From assembly GCF_000963705.1 (NCBI RefSeq), contig NZ_LAJY01000275.1, forward strand, positions 1-13,736: DNA of 13,736 nt, in the 5' to 3' direction. This stretch comes from Elstera litoralis (GTDB lineage Bacteria; Pseudomonadota; Alphaproteobacteria; Elsterales; Elsteraceae). How positions within the stretch are numbered: the stretch's first letter is position 1; the number at the start of each line of letters is the position of its first letter. Positions 8,722-13,736 of this stretch are shown here, one piece after another. The notes under the pieces are model-generated. The model worked only from the letters and a program-made list of their open reading frames with translations, searched no databases and was not told where the DNA came from. The position numbers were made by a program, and so were the translations under genes.

Positions 8722-10607
8722 ATGCTGAGTGATCGTATCCGGGTCAAAAAATCGAAGTATTTCAGTTTTACTTTGCCCACGGGTCAAACCGTTCTGCCCT
8801 ATAATTCAACGCTCAGCACCGATGGTACGGGTCAAGAAACCCTGCCGCCGCTGGAGCTTAACGAAAAGCTCTATCTCGGCACCTGCAACACCGGCGTTAC
8901 TTGGGCAGGGTCGCATAACCGTTTCCGCCCAACGGTGATTTCCGGGGTGTTCGGCCAAGTGCCGAGCGCATCTGCCAGTTCCTACGGTCAATATCTCTAC
9001 GGGTTGCGCGGGCCGATGGCGCGGCACGCGCTGGTGCGTGGGTTTGCGTGGGTGCCCTCGGTGGGCAATATCGGCGGCGGTGCGGGCGTCAACCTCGTGC
9101 GCTTGGGCGGTGCGGACTATTACGCCACGGCGGCAAATGGAAGCAGCTTAACCGTGAGTGCGCCCTATGCCCTTGGCCCCTGGAACAAGGTGGCACTGGC
9201 GCAAGGCGTGGCCGATGCGTTGATTACCTTCAGCATCGCTTCGGACGGCACGGCGAGCTATGACGGCGCGCGCGCCTTGCCGATTGGCGCAACCCCGAAC
9301 GGGGTGGGGGCGGTCGTGGTGAGCCCCAGTGGCACCAAGGTTCTGGCCTTCGGGCGCGACCTTGAAAACCGCAACCAGATTTGCCAATCGACCGATGCCA
9401 TTACCTATGCGGCGCTGCCGGAAGCCGCAATTTCCGCCGGGAACCCGCTGCGCGTCATCGATGCCGTCTCGATCCCGGCGGCAGGAACGCGGCCTGCGGC
9501 AATCGTGGTGTCCTGCCTGCTGGCAGGGGTGCCGCGCATTCTGCGCTCGGTCGATGATGGCGTGAGCTACACGCTGATTGCGCTGGATAGCGCTGGCAGC
9601 GCCGCGCCCTGGGGGCACATGATCCTTGTTAATGGCGTGCTGTTCTGCTTCCACCAATCCCGCTGGTATTATTCGCTCGATCACGGCGGCACCTGGGTAA
9701 TCGGCTCTGCTTCGGTTGTACAGCCTCGCGGGTGGATTATGACGCGGCGTTACGCTGCTATATTCTGCACTTGCGCCTCGGCGCATATGCGGTTCTAGAC
9801 AATGATTTGACCTATAAGGGCACCATTGTTCCCCCGAGCACCGAACATCTACTGGCCCAGGTCGATCCTACTATAGTCGATACTTACGTGTTTTCTTACG
9901 CCGCACGGGGGGTTAGCGCGCTGACCTATTATCGCGATGGCGCGATTTACGGGCTGTTGCGCTATATCTACCCCGATAGTTCTCAAGACATGATGCTGTT
10001 TGCGTACCGCTTTCCCTTGGCGTTGCTGCGATTGCCGCAAAAGGAGGGCGCGGCGCTGCGGCTGGTGGGCGGCGGCGCGCATGGAGATATGCTGATTGTG
10101 ATCGGTTCATCAATCGCGCCCAACAGCTTGAGCCCGCATCCAGGCTCGGGCCGTTACCAGCGGCTTGCAGCGACGGCAACCCAGGCGCTTGGGCTTGGGG
10201 CGGCGGCGGCAGGGTCACTGTCGGCGCAACCCGAAAGCGTTACCAGCGGCCCTGAGATTTTAACCCTAGACAGCGCCAATAGTCTCAGCGGCGCTGCGGC
10301 GGTTGCTGGCGCGCCGGGGGTTGACCTGGGGGGCACCCGCGTCGGTGGAGGCGGCAGCCGCGCGTTCTTTGCGCCCGTGGGAACCTCCCCCGGTATCAGC
10401 AGCAACCCGTTGGTGATGCTCGGCGGCTATGCCGGGGAGGAGAAGCGGTTAGAAGCGCCCCCCGGCGCGCTGCTGGCCTTTGTGGTGGGGCGGGGTGGGC
10501 GGCTCAGCAACTCTGCCCGAAACTACGATCCACAGACCTATCAGCGGTTTCACCTATCGGTCGGCCAAGACGGCGGTGCATTGGTAGAATGGGAGGAATG
10601 GGCATGA
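8722..10607 (+). pseudogene. Large tail adhesin with Asp-box motifs and Gly-rich tip, one apparent frameshift (628 aa when repaired)
   Basis: A probable receptor-binding fibre. As given it splits into 8722-9798 and 9732-10607; the first frame reads well until SVVQPRG, then becomes noise, while the second continues as VDYDAALRCYILHLRLGAY from 9732. One missing G in the GGG at 9730-9732 explains this. Residues about 170-330 hold Asp-box-like motifs, SVDDGVSY (276-283) and SLDHGGTW (318-325), a signature of sialidase-type beta propellers (S-x-D-x-G-x-T/S-aromatic). The part after the junction continues the propeller (LTYYRDGAIYGLLRY). The last 200 residues are Gly/Ala/Ser-rich with a terminal GQDGGALVEWEEWA, like Gly-rich fibre tips. 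No catalytic residues for a sialidase can be assigned. The ribosome site is weak. The stop overlaps the next ATG as ATGA. Confidence 0.82.
10592..10597 (+). promoter_or_regulatory. Ribosome binding site for the 68-residue protein
   Basis: GGAGGA lies six bases before the ATG at 10604. It is among the best Shine-Dalgarno sequences in the window and shows that a gene starts here in an ATGA overlap, even though its frame is broken downstream. Confidence 0.8.
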
Positions 10608-10809
10608 TCTACGCAGGGTTTCAACCGGGCTCAAATGTTGTCGAGAACTGCCTCGTCGGCCCGCTACCGGGCGATTTTGTGCCGGGCCTCACCTATCACG
10701 CGGTCGAGGATTGGGCGCACGGCCTGCCGCAGGTTGCTGGGTGCGCGATCCCCTGACAGGGCGCATTACCCCGCCAGCTCCGCCCGCGCCGGAGGGTCCA
10801 ACAGCATGA
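10604..10809 (+). pseudogene. Small proline-rich protein between fibre genes, one apparent frameshift (68 aa when repaired)
   Basis: I do not recognise this protein. It begins in an ATGA overlap with a strong ribosome site. As given the frame stops at 10754-10756 after about 50 residues. Changing frame by one base at the GGG of 10739-10741 gives a continuation that reads RDPLTGRITPPAPPAPEGPTA and ends at a TGA (10807-10809) that overlaps the next ATG as ATGA. The start, the ending and the two couplings all agree, so a one-base loss is likely. The repaired protein is short, soluble, acidic to neutral, with a proline-rich tail. A fibre accessory or chaperone role is only a guess from its place between two fibre genes. 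A larger loss, such as four bases, would fit the frame as well. Confidence 0.65.
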
Positions 10810-12029
10810 CGATCCTCTATAATCGCTACACCCAAGAAGGGTTGGATTTTGCGCCCGACACGGTTGCGGACGCCCTCGGCACCGGGTTTTGGGTGGCAAC
10901 GCTTGGCGAGACCACCCCCGGCGCGCCGCCCGAACCCCCGCGGATTCCGCCCTATGCCGGGGGCGGGGCTGCGGGGGAGCCCACCACGCAACCGATCTTA
11001 TCCTATCCGCCCGCAACCGAGCTGGTGGAAGATGGCGATTGGATAAGGATTCTCGACGTATCGTCGGGGCAGGAGGTGCGCTGCACCCGCACGCAGTTTT
11101 TGGCGGCGCTGGGAATTGCCTGGGATAATGTGAGTGGCAAACCCGCGAACTTCCCGGTTGATTGGCAGGCGCTGCCGGAAGCTATAAGCAGCACGGTTTC
11201 CAGCACGGGCGGGGCGGGGCCTTCGGATACGGTGCCGCTGATGCGCCACCAGTCGGCGGATGCACAGTACGGCTGGGGCGCGCTTTGGAAAACCTACGGG
11301 GCGATTAACTTTTACAGTCGCTGGAACGGGGTTGATTATACGTTCATCAGCCTCCCTGCACGCACATCCATTGGTGGCGGGCCGGTTGTCGGCTCCGAAT
11401 TTCACCTGGGGGCTGAGCATACGCCGGTCAATGGTGCAAATCCGGCGACGGGGGGTATGCACTCAATCGCTTGGGGTCCGCAAAAACGGCTCTGGCGCTG
11501 GTTGTCCCCCGATAGCTTCGACCTGGCGGCGCTAAGGGTCACTCTTCGTGGGCCGTCCGGTGAGCAAACCAATGTTCGGATGATCCAGCCCGCCAGTTCC
11601 TACTTTGGCTGGTATGCAGCCGATTCCTACAGTGCCACGGCGATCCCCGCTTGGGCGGTTCAGCACGTCGCGCTTGAGGTCAATGGTCTGCAAGCTGTGG
11701 GCGCTGTTGCGGGTGCATCCCCAAAAATCGAAGCGCGCGGGGCGGATGAGAATATCGATGCGGTCGTTAAGCCGAAGGGGACGGGCGCTTTTGCGGTCGA
11801 GGCGGCTACCGGCGCGCCTGCGAAATTCACGGCAGCGGGGCCGGATGCCGATCATAATGCCGAACTTTTCGCCAAGGGCGCGGGGACTGTTGCCGTCGGT
11901 ACCGGGGCAAATAAGCTCACATTTTTTGGGGGTGCGGGAGTTTTTCGGCCCGTGGTGACTGAGGCGACGGTGCCAGCGCTGCTGGCCGCGCTAACCGCCC
12001 TCAATCTTATCGATAATCAGACGGTCTAG
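10806..12029 (+). CDS. Tail fibre protein with WDNVSGKP motif and C-terminal PKGTG repeats
   Basis: A 407-residue fibre. I choose the ATG at 10806 because it overlaps the preceding stop and follows GGAGGG (10791-10796); the same frame stays open upstream to 10635, but that part is the shadow of the small gene before it. Residues 1-35 (YNRYTQEGLDFAPDTVADAL) may attach to the tail, followed by a proline-rich linker (38-50). WDNVSGKPANFPVDW (106-120) is a motif seen in many phage fibres. Residues about 140-300 form an aromatic-rich beta domain. Two related repeats follow: PKIEARGADENIDAVVKPKG (306-325) and AKFTAAGPDADHNAELFAKG (339-358), a known fibre repeat. The C-terminus (TVPALLAALTALNLI) resembles fibre ends. 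The gene is intact and ends eight bases before the holin. Confidence 0.85.
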   Translation: MTILYNRYTQEGLDFAPDTVADALGTGFWVATLGETTPGAPPEPPRIPPYAGGGAAGEPTTQPILSYPPATELVEDGDWIRILDVSSGQEVRCTRTQFLAALGIAWDNVSGKPANFPVDWQALPEAISSTVSSTGGAGPSDTVPLMRHQSADAQYGWGALWKTYGAINFYSRWNGVDYTFISLPARTSIGGGPVVGSEFHLGAEHTPVNGANPATGGMHSIAWGPQKRLWRWLSPDSFDLAALRVTLRGPSGEQTNVRMIQPASSYFGWYAADSYSATAIPAWAVQHVALEVNGLQAVGAVAGASPKIEARGADENIDAVVKPKGTGAFAVEAATGAPAKFTAAGPDADHNAELFAKGAGTVAVGTGANKLTFFGGAGVFRPVVTEATVPALLAALTALNLIDNQTV

Positions 12030-12037
12030 GGGGCGAC

Positions 12038-12391
12038 ATGGCAGATTTTAATTTAGGGGGCTGGCTGCAAGAGGTGGCTTCCACCCTGACAACCGGCGTT
12101 GGTTCGGCGGCGGCGGGCGGGGTGCTTGGGGCGCTGATCAAACACGCCCGCGCTGTGCGTTCCGGGCGGCGGCGGGCTATTTCCTGGGGGTTGGTGTGGG
12201 AGCTTCCAACGGCCTACGGCATGGGCATGGTGGGCGTTGGGCTCGGCCAATGGGCCAAACTTTCGCCCGACACGGTATTTTCACTCGCGATTGTGCTGGG
12301 CTATCTCGGCCCGCGCGTTTTCGATGAAATCTTAGACCGGATTTTAGACCGCATCGCCCCCGACGATGGCGCACCCCGCCCGGCGGACTAA
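12038..12391 (+). CDS. LydA-type phage holin
   Basis: A 117-residue membrane protein that would form lethal lesions in the inner membrane to start lysis. AGGGGG (12028-12033) lies four bases from the ATG. It matches the LydA holin pattern: a first hydrophobic stretch (VGSAAAGGVLGALIKHARAV), a basic loop (RSGRRR), a second one (WGLVWELPTAYGMGMVGVGL), and a third (VFSLAIVLGYLGPRVFDEIL). The C-terminus is charged, as expected for a cytoplasmic tail. It heads the lysis cassette and follows the last fibre gene by eight bases. A terminator hairpin sits 30 bases after its stop, so it may end the tail operon transcript. The alternative is an antiholin of the same family. Confidence 0.85.
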   Translation: MADFNLGGWLQEVASTLTTGVGSAAAGGVLGALIKHARAVRSGRRRAISWGLVWELPTAYGMGMVGVGLGQWAKLSPDTVFSLAIVLGYLGPRVFDEILDRILDRIAPDDGAPRPAD

Positions 12392-12420
12392 CCTGCGGGC
12401 TTCTTTTCAAATCTGCAAGC

Positions 12421-12443
12421 GCTGCCTTCGGGCGGCTTTTTTT
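12421..12443 (+). terminator. Intrinsic terminator between holin and endolysin
   Basis: A stem GCTGCC / GGCGGC (12421-12426 and 12431-12436, one G-T wobble) with a TTCG tetraloop is followed by seven T residues (12437-12443). The endolysin ribosome site begins three bases after the T run. Confidence 0.8.
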
Positions 12444-12454
12444 ATGAGGAATCG

Positions 12455-12916
12455 ATGACGACACAACCTCGACCGCCCCGCGCGCCAACGGCCCCAAAGC
12501 GCTTACCGCGTGGCCTGCGGAATAACAACCCCGGCAACATTCGCAGGATCGGCAAGCCTCCGCCTTGGCAGGGCCAAAGTTTGGACCAATCCGGTGACGC
12601 CGAATTTCTGGTGTTCGATGCGCCGGTCTGGGGCCTGCGGGCCTTGGGGCGCGTGCTGCGGACCTATTACCGCAAATATGGCGACGTAACGGTGCGGCGC
12701 ATGATCGCCCGGTACGCGCCGCCGACTGAAAACGACACCGGGGCCTATGTCTCGGCTGTCTCGCAGTTTCTCGGGGTCGATGCGGACGCAACCTTGCGCT
12801 GCGACGCGGAAACCTGGGTCAAGCTCATGCGCGTCATCGTGCGCCATGAAAACGGGCTGGGGGATTATTACCCGGTCGCTTTGTATTGGGACGCGGCCAA
12901 TCGGGCCTTGTCCTAA
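12455..12916 (+). CDS. Endolysin-like protein of the NNNPGNIR family
   Basis: A 153-residue protein placed in the lysis cassette, so probably the peptidoglycan-degrading enzyme. The key motif is RGLRNNNPGNIRR (19-31), followed by WQGQ, an FLVFDAPVWGLRALGRVL helix and a YGDVTVRRMIARYAPPTEND helix; the second half has VSQFLGVD and VRHENGLGDYYPVALYWDAA. Proteins of this pattern are annotated in phages as virion structural (P5-like) or as lytic proteins; its exact reaction I cannot state, and I cannot assign catalytic residues. The first 18 residues are proline/basic-rich without a signal peptide, so passage to the periplasm would depend on the holin. GAGGA (12446-12450) is four bases from the ATG. 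A virion-associated structural protein is the main alternative. Confidence 0.75.
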   Translation: MTTQPRPPRAPTAPKRLPRGLRNNNPGNIRRIGKPPPWQGQSLDQSGDAEFLVFDAPVWGLRALGRVLRTYYRKYGDVTVRRMIARYAPPTENDTGAYVSAVSQFLGVDADATLRCDAETWVKLMRVIVRHENGLGDYYPVALYWDAANRALS

Positions 12917-12943
12917 CCTTCTGAAATCCTGAAAGGAAATCAA

Positions 12944-13117
12944 ATGAACTGGTTGTTCGATCGATTGGCCGAACGCAGCACTTGGCTTGGTGTTGTTGGC
13001 CTGCTGTCGGCCGTTGGCGTGGCGGTATCGCCGGAGGCTAAGGAGGCGATTGCTACAGCGGGCGTTGCTGTTGCGGCAGCTATCGCGATTCTCACCAAGG
13101 ATACGCCCCCGGCATGA
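12944..13117 (+). CDS. Small two-helix membrane protein, holin-like
   Basis: A 57-residue protein with two predicted membrane helices: WLGVVGLLSAVGVAVS (about 14-29) and AIATAGVAVAAAIAILT (about 36-52), with charged ends (DRLAERS and KDTPPA). AAAGGAAA (12932-12939) gives a good ribosome site. The protein resembles small hydrophobic proteins that I associate with lysis genes of alphaproteobacterial prophages; a second holin, a pinholin or an antiholin are possible. Its TGA overlaps the next ATG as ATGA (13114-13117). It follows the endolysin by 27 bases and precedes the spanins. Function is inferred from size, topology and position. Confidence 0.72.
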   Translation: MNWLFDRLAERSTWLGVVGLLSAVGVAVSPEAKEAIATAGVAVAAAIAILTKDTPPA

Positions 13118-13323
13118 GCTGGGGGCCGATCATCGGCCTTGGCGCGGCCATCGCCCTTCTGGGGCTGGTGGTCGCGCTGGCGCGCCGATCCGGGCGGCTC
13201 GCGGCTGAGCGGGACGCCCTTCAACTCTCCCTCGATACGGCAAAAAGGATCAGAGATGCCCAAGATTCTGCGCCTCGTACCCCTGCTGAGCTTGCTGAGC
13301 ACCTGCGTCGCTCCGGCGGGTAG
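13114..13323 (+). CDS. Inner-membrane spanin (Rz-like)
   Basis: A 69-residue protein with one N-terminal membrane anchor (PIIGLGAAIALLGLVVALA, about 5-23) and a periplasmic charged helix (RRSGRLAAERDALQLSLDTA, about 24-43) likely to form a coiled coil; it ends RTPAELAEHLRRSGG. This is the architecture of an i-spanin, which works with an outer-membrane lipoprotein to fuse the two membranes in the last step of lysis of Gram-negative hosts. It is shorter than lambda Rz (153 residues). Its start overlaps the preceding stop, and its last 68 bases overlap the outer-membrane spanin in another frame, the classic Rz/Rz1 arrangement. The assignment rests on topology and gene architecture. Confidence 0.78.
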   Translation: MSWGPIIGLGAAIALLGLVVALARRSGRLAAERDALQLSLDTAKRIRDAQDSAPRTPAELAEHLRRSGG

Positions 13324-13483
13324 CTGCGATCTGCTGCCCTTGCCACGCTATCAAGACGCGGAGGAGCGCCAGTTGGCCAACGAACTCGACGCGGCCCCGC
13401 CGGGGGCAGTGTGGCCTTGGCGGCTGGTGGATTATAGCAAACTACGCGCAGGCGTCGCCGCCTGCAGGAAGGAGACTCTGTGA
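13256..13483 (+). CDS. Outer-membrane spanin lipoprotein (Rz1-like)
   Basis: A 75-residue protein in a different frame from the inner-membrane spanin, starting inside it. The start at 13256 is chosen because AAGGA (13245-13249) lies six bases before it and because a lipoprotein signal follows: a basic start (MPKILR), a hydrophobic stretch (LVPLLSLL) and a lipobox-like LSTC with Cys17. Thr at -1 is unusual, since Gly, Ala or Ser is typical, so lipidation is likely but not certain. The rest has a pattern I associate with phage Rz1-like proteins: QLANELDAAPPGAVWP, VDYSKLRAGVAACR. The partner is the upstream spanin. The same frame is open further upstream to 13139, but that part is a shadow of the spanin gene. 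The TGA overlaps the next ATG by one base. Confidence 0.78.
   Translation: MPKILRLVPLLSLLSTCVAPAGSCDLLPLPRYQDAEERQLANELDAAPPGAVWPWRLVDYSKLRAGVAACRKETL
13469..13474 (+). promoter_or_regulatory. Ribosome binding site for the terminal microprotein
   Basis: AAGGAG lies eight bases before the ATG at 13483. It supports a real gene there in spite of its very short frame. Confidence 0.65.
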
Positions 13484-13580
13484 TGCCCTATATTCATCCG
13501 CTCGTAAGCCTTACGGCGGCGTGCTGGTTGCCTCGGGTGGCGGCGACCGAAGCGACAATGGCGTTCTTCTCGTAGCGTAA
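13483..13580 (+). pseudogene. Terminal microprotein, one apparent frameshift (32 aa when repaired)
   Basis: I do not recognise this peptide. Its ATG shares a base with the TGA of the outer-membrane spanin and follows a strong AAGGAG site. As given, the frame begins MPYIHPL, then leaves it and stops at 13573-13575 after 30 residues. Shifting by one base near 13500-13503 gives (R)KPYGGVLVASGGG, then DRSDNGVLLVA and a TAA at 13578-13580. This repaired reading is more protein-like, with Gly-rich and short Val/Leu strands, and is 32 residues long. It has no evident signal peptide or membrane helix. The last gene before a terminator-like hairpin, it could be a lysis accessory, a regulatory peptide or a small virion part. 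I would rate existence as likely and function as unknown. Confidence 0.5.
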
Positions 13581-13585
13581 GCGCT

Positions 13586-13647
13586 AAAGGAATAATCCGG
13601 CGGTTTGTTCCTTTGGGGCGCTTGATGGATGCGCCCCTTACTTTCTT
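13586..13647 (+). terminator. Tandem hairpins after the last gene, probable terminator
   Basis: A 7-bp inverted repeat AAAGGAA / TTCCTTT (13586-13592 and 13608-13614) is directly followed by a stronger stem GGGGCGC / GCGCCCC (13615-13621 and 13631-13637, nine-base loop) and a T-rich stretch (TTACTTTCTT, 13638-13647). The second hairpin would end the lysis transcript; the T tract is not continuous. Confidence 0.6.
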
Positions 13648-13651
13648 AAAC

Positions 13652-13698
13652 TCAGATCAGCGGTCAAAGGAAACTATGCGTCGCTGCTACTGATCTGA
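13652..13698. repeat. 9-bp inverted repeat in the non-coding right end
   Basis: TCAGATCAG (13652-13660) and its exact inverse complement CTGATCTGA (13690-13698) are separated by 29 bases. The spacer carries AAAGGAAACTATG, a ribosome-site-like sequence before a five-codon frame (MRRCY) that ends within the right arm. An operator, a regulatory hairpin or an att-region element are possible; nothing decides between them. Confidence 0.45.
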
Positions 13699-13736
13699 TC
13701 CGGTTTCTCAATAGACGACAGTTTTGATATCATGTC
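13699..13736. other. Right edge, nothing recognised
   Basis: The last 38 bases are AT-richer than the rest and hold no gene, hairpin or promoter that I can support. They may belong to the phage end or to flanking DNA. Confidence 0.5.

Noticed and set aside
8090..9745. Programmed ribosomal frameshifting at the frame changes
   Set aside because: There is no X XXY YYZ slippery heptamer at 8097, 8350 or 9731, and five such sites in one operon would be without precedent that I know.
9148..9786. Antisense frame of 212 residues
   Set aside because: Lies opposite the adhesin; high GC makes long empty antisense frames common.
10635..10805. Upstream extension of the third fibre gene in the same frame
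   Set aside because: The translated part (Arg/Ser-rich) is not fibre-like and lies over the 68-residue gene; the ATG at 10806 has a ribosome site and an ATGA overlap.
13139..13255. Longer start for the outer-membrane spanin
   Set aside because: It would hide the lipoprotein signal behind 39 residues; the start at 13256 has its own ribosome site.
13676..13693. Five-codon frame MRRCY as a gene
   Set aside because: Too short to call; kept only as part of the inverted-repeat observation.
1..13736. Defence, toxin-antitoxin, CRISPR or transposon content
   Set aside because: No gene or repeat of this type is visible; all supported genes are tail or lysis genes.

Overview
The window looks like the tail, host-recognition and lysis end of a long-tailed (siphovirus-like) phage or prophage with a GC-rich genome. 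All genes lie on the + strand, packed head to tail, and most neighbours overlap by a few bases (ATGA or TAATG). I see no integrase, repressor, tRNA, rRNA, CRISPR array, insertion sequence or clear host gene, so free phage and prophage cannot be told apart. The GC bias and the protein styles (LydA-type holin, short spanin pair, fibre modules) fit an alphaproteobacterial host; this is inference.

Layout. 3-5123: a very large tape measure protein cut by the left edge. 5125-6699 and 6696-7610: a probable tail hub protein and an unrecognised tail-tip protein. 7610-12029: a host-recognition block with an Ala-rich/collagen-like fibre (7610-8408), a small beta-rich protein (8405-8719), a large adhesin with Asp-box motifs and a Gly-rich tip (8722-10607), a 68-residue proline-rich protein (10604-10809) and a third fibre with a WDNVSGKP motif and PKGTG-type repeats (10806-12029). 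12038-13483: a lysis cassette with LydA-like holin, terminator, endolysin-like NNNPGNIR protein, small two-helix membrane protein, inner-membrane spanin and an overlapping lipoprotein outer-membrane spanin. 13483-13580: a 32-residue microprotein (after frame repair). 13581-13736: non-coding, with hairpins.

The most notable observation is that five places need a one-base frame repair, all in the same direction (one base missing). Two are in the first fibre and one each is in the large adhesin, the 68-residue protein and the terminal microprotein. After repair, the reading frames join into recognisable or plausible proteins. In four of the five sites (three genes) the repaired end also meets the next start codon in an ATGA overlap or follows an already coupled start. 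None is seen in the first 7.6 kb. They could be sequencing errors or real decay of host-range genes; the sequence alone does not decide, and intact G8 and G7 runs in the tape measure and hub genes argue against a simple homopolymer-error explanation.

How the genes work together: the tape measure sets tail length, the hub and tip proteins form the distal end, the fibres bind the cell surface, and the lysis genes open the inner membrane, peptidoglycan and outer membrane in turn. I did not find an evidently new enzymatic or defence system. The best candidates for undescribed biology are the terminal microprotein, the composite adhesin, the foreign-looking segment in the tape measure, and the terminator placed between holin and endolysin.
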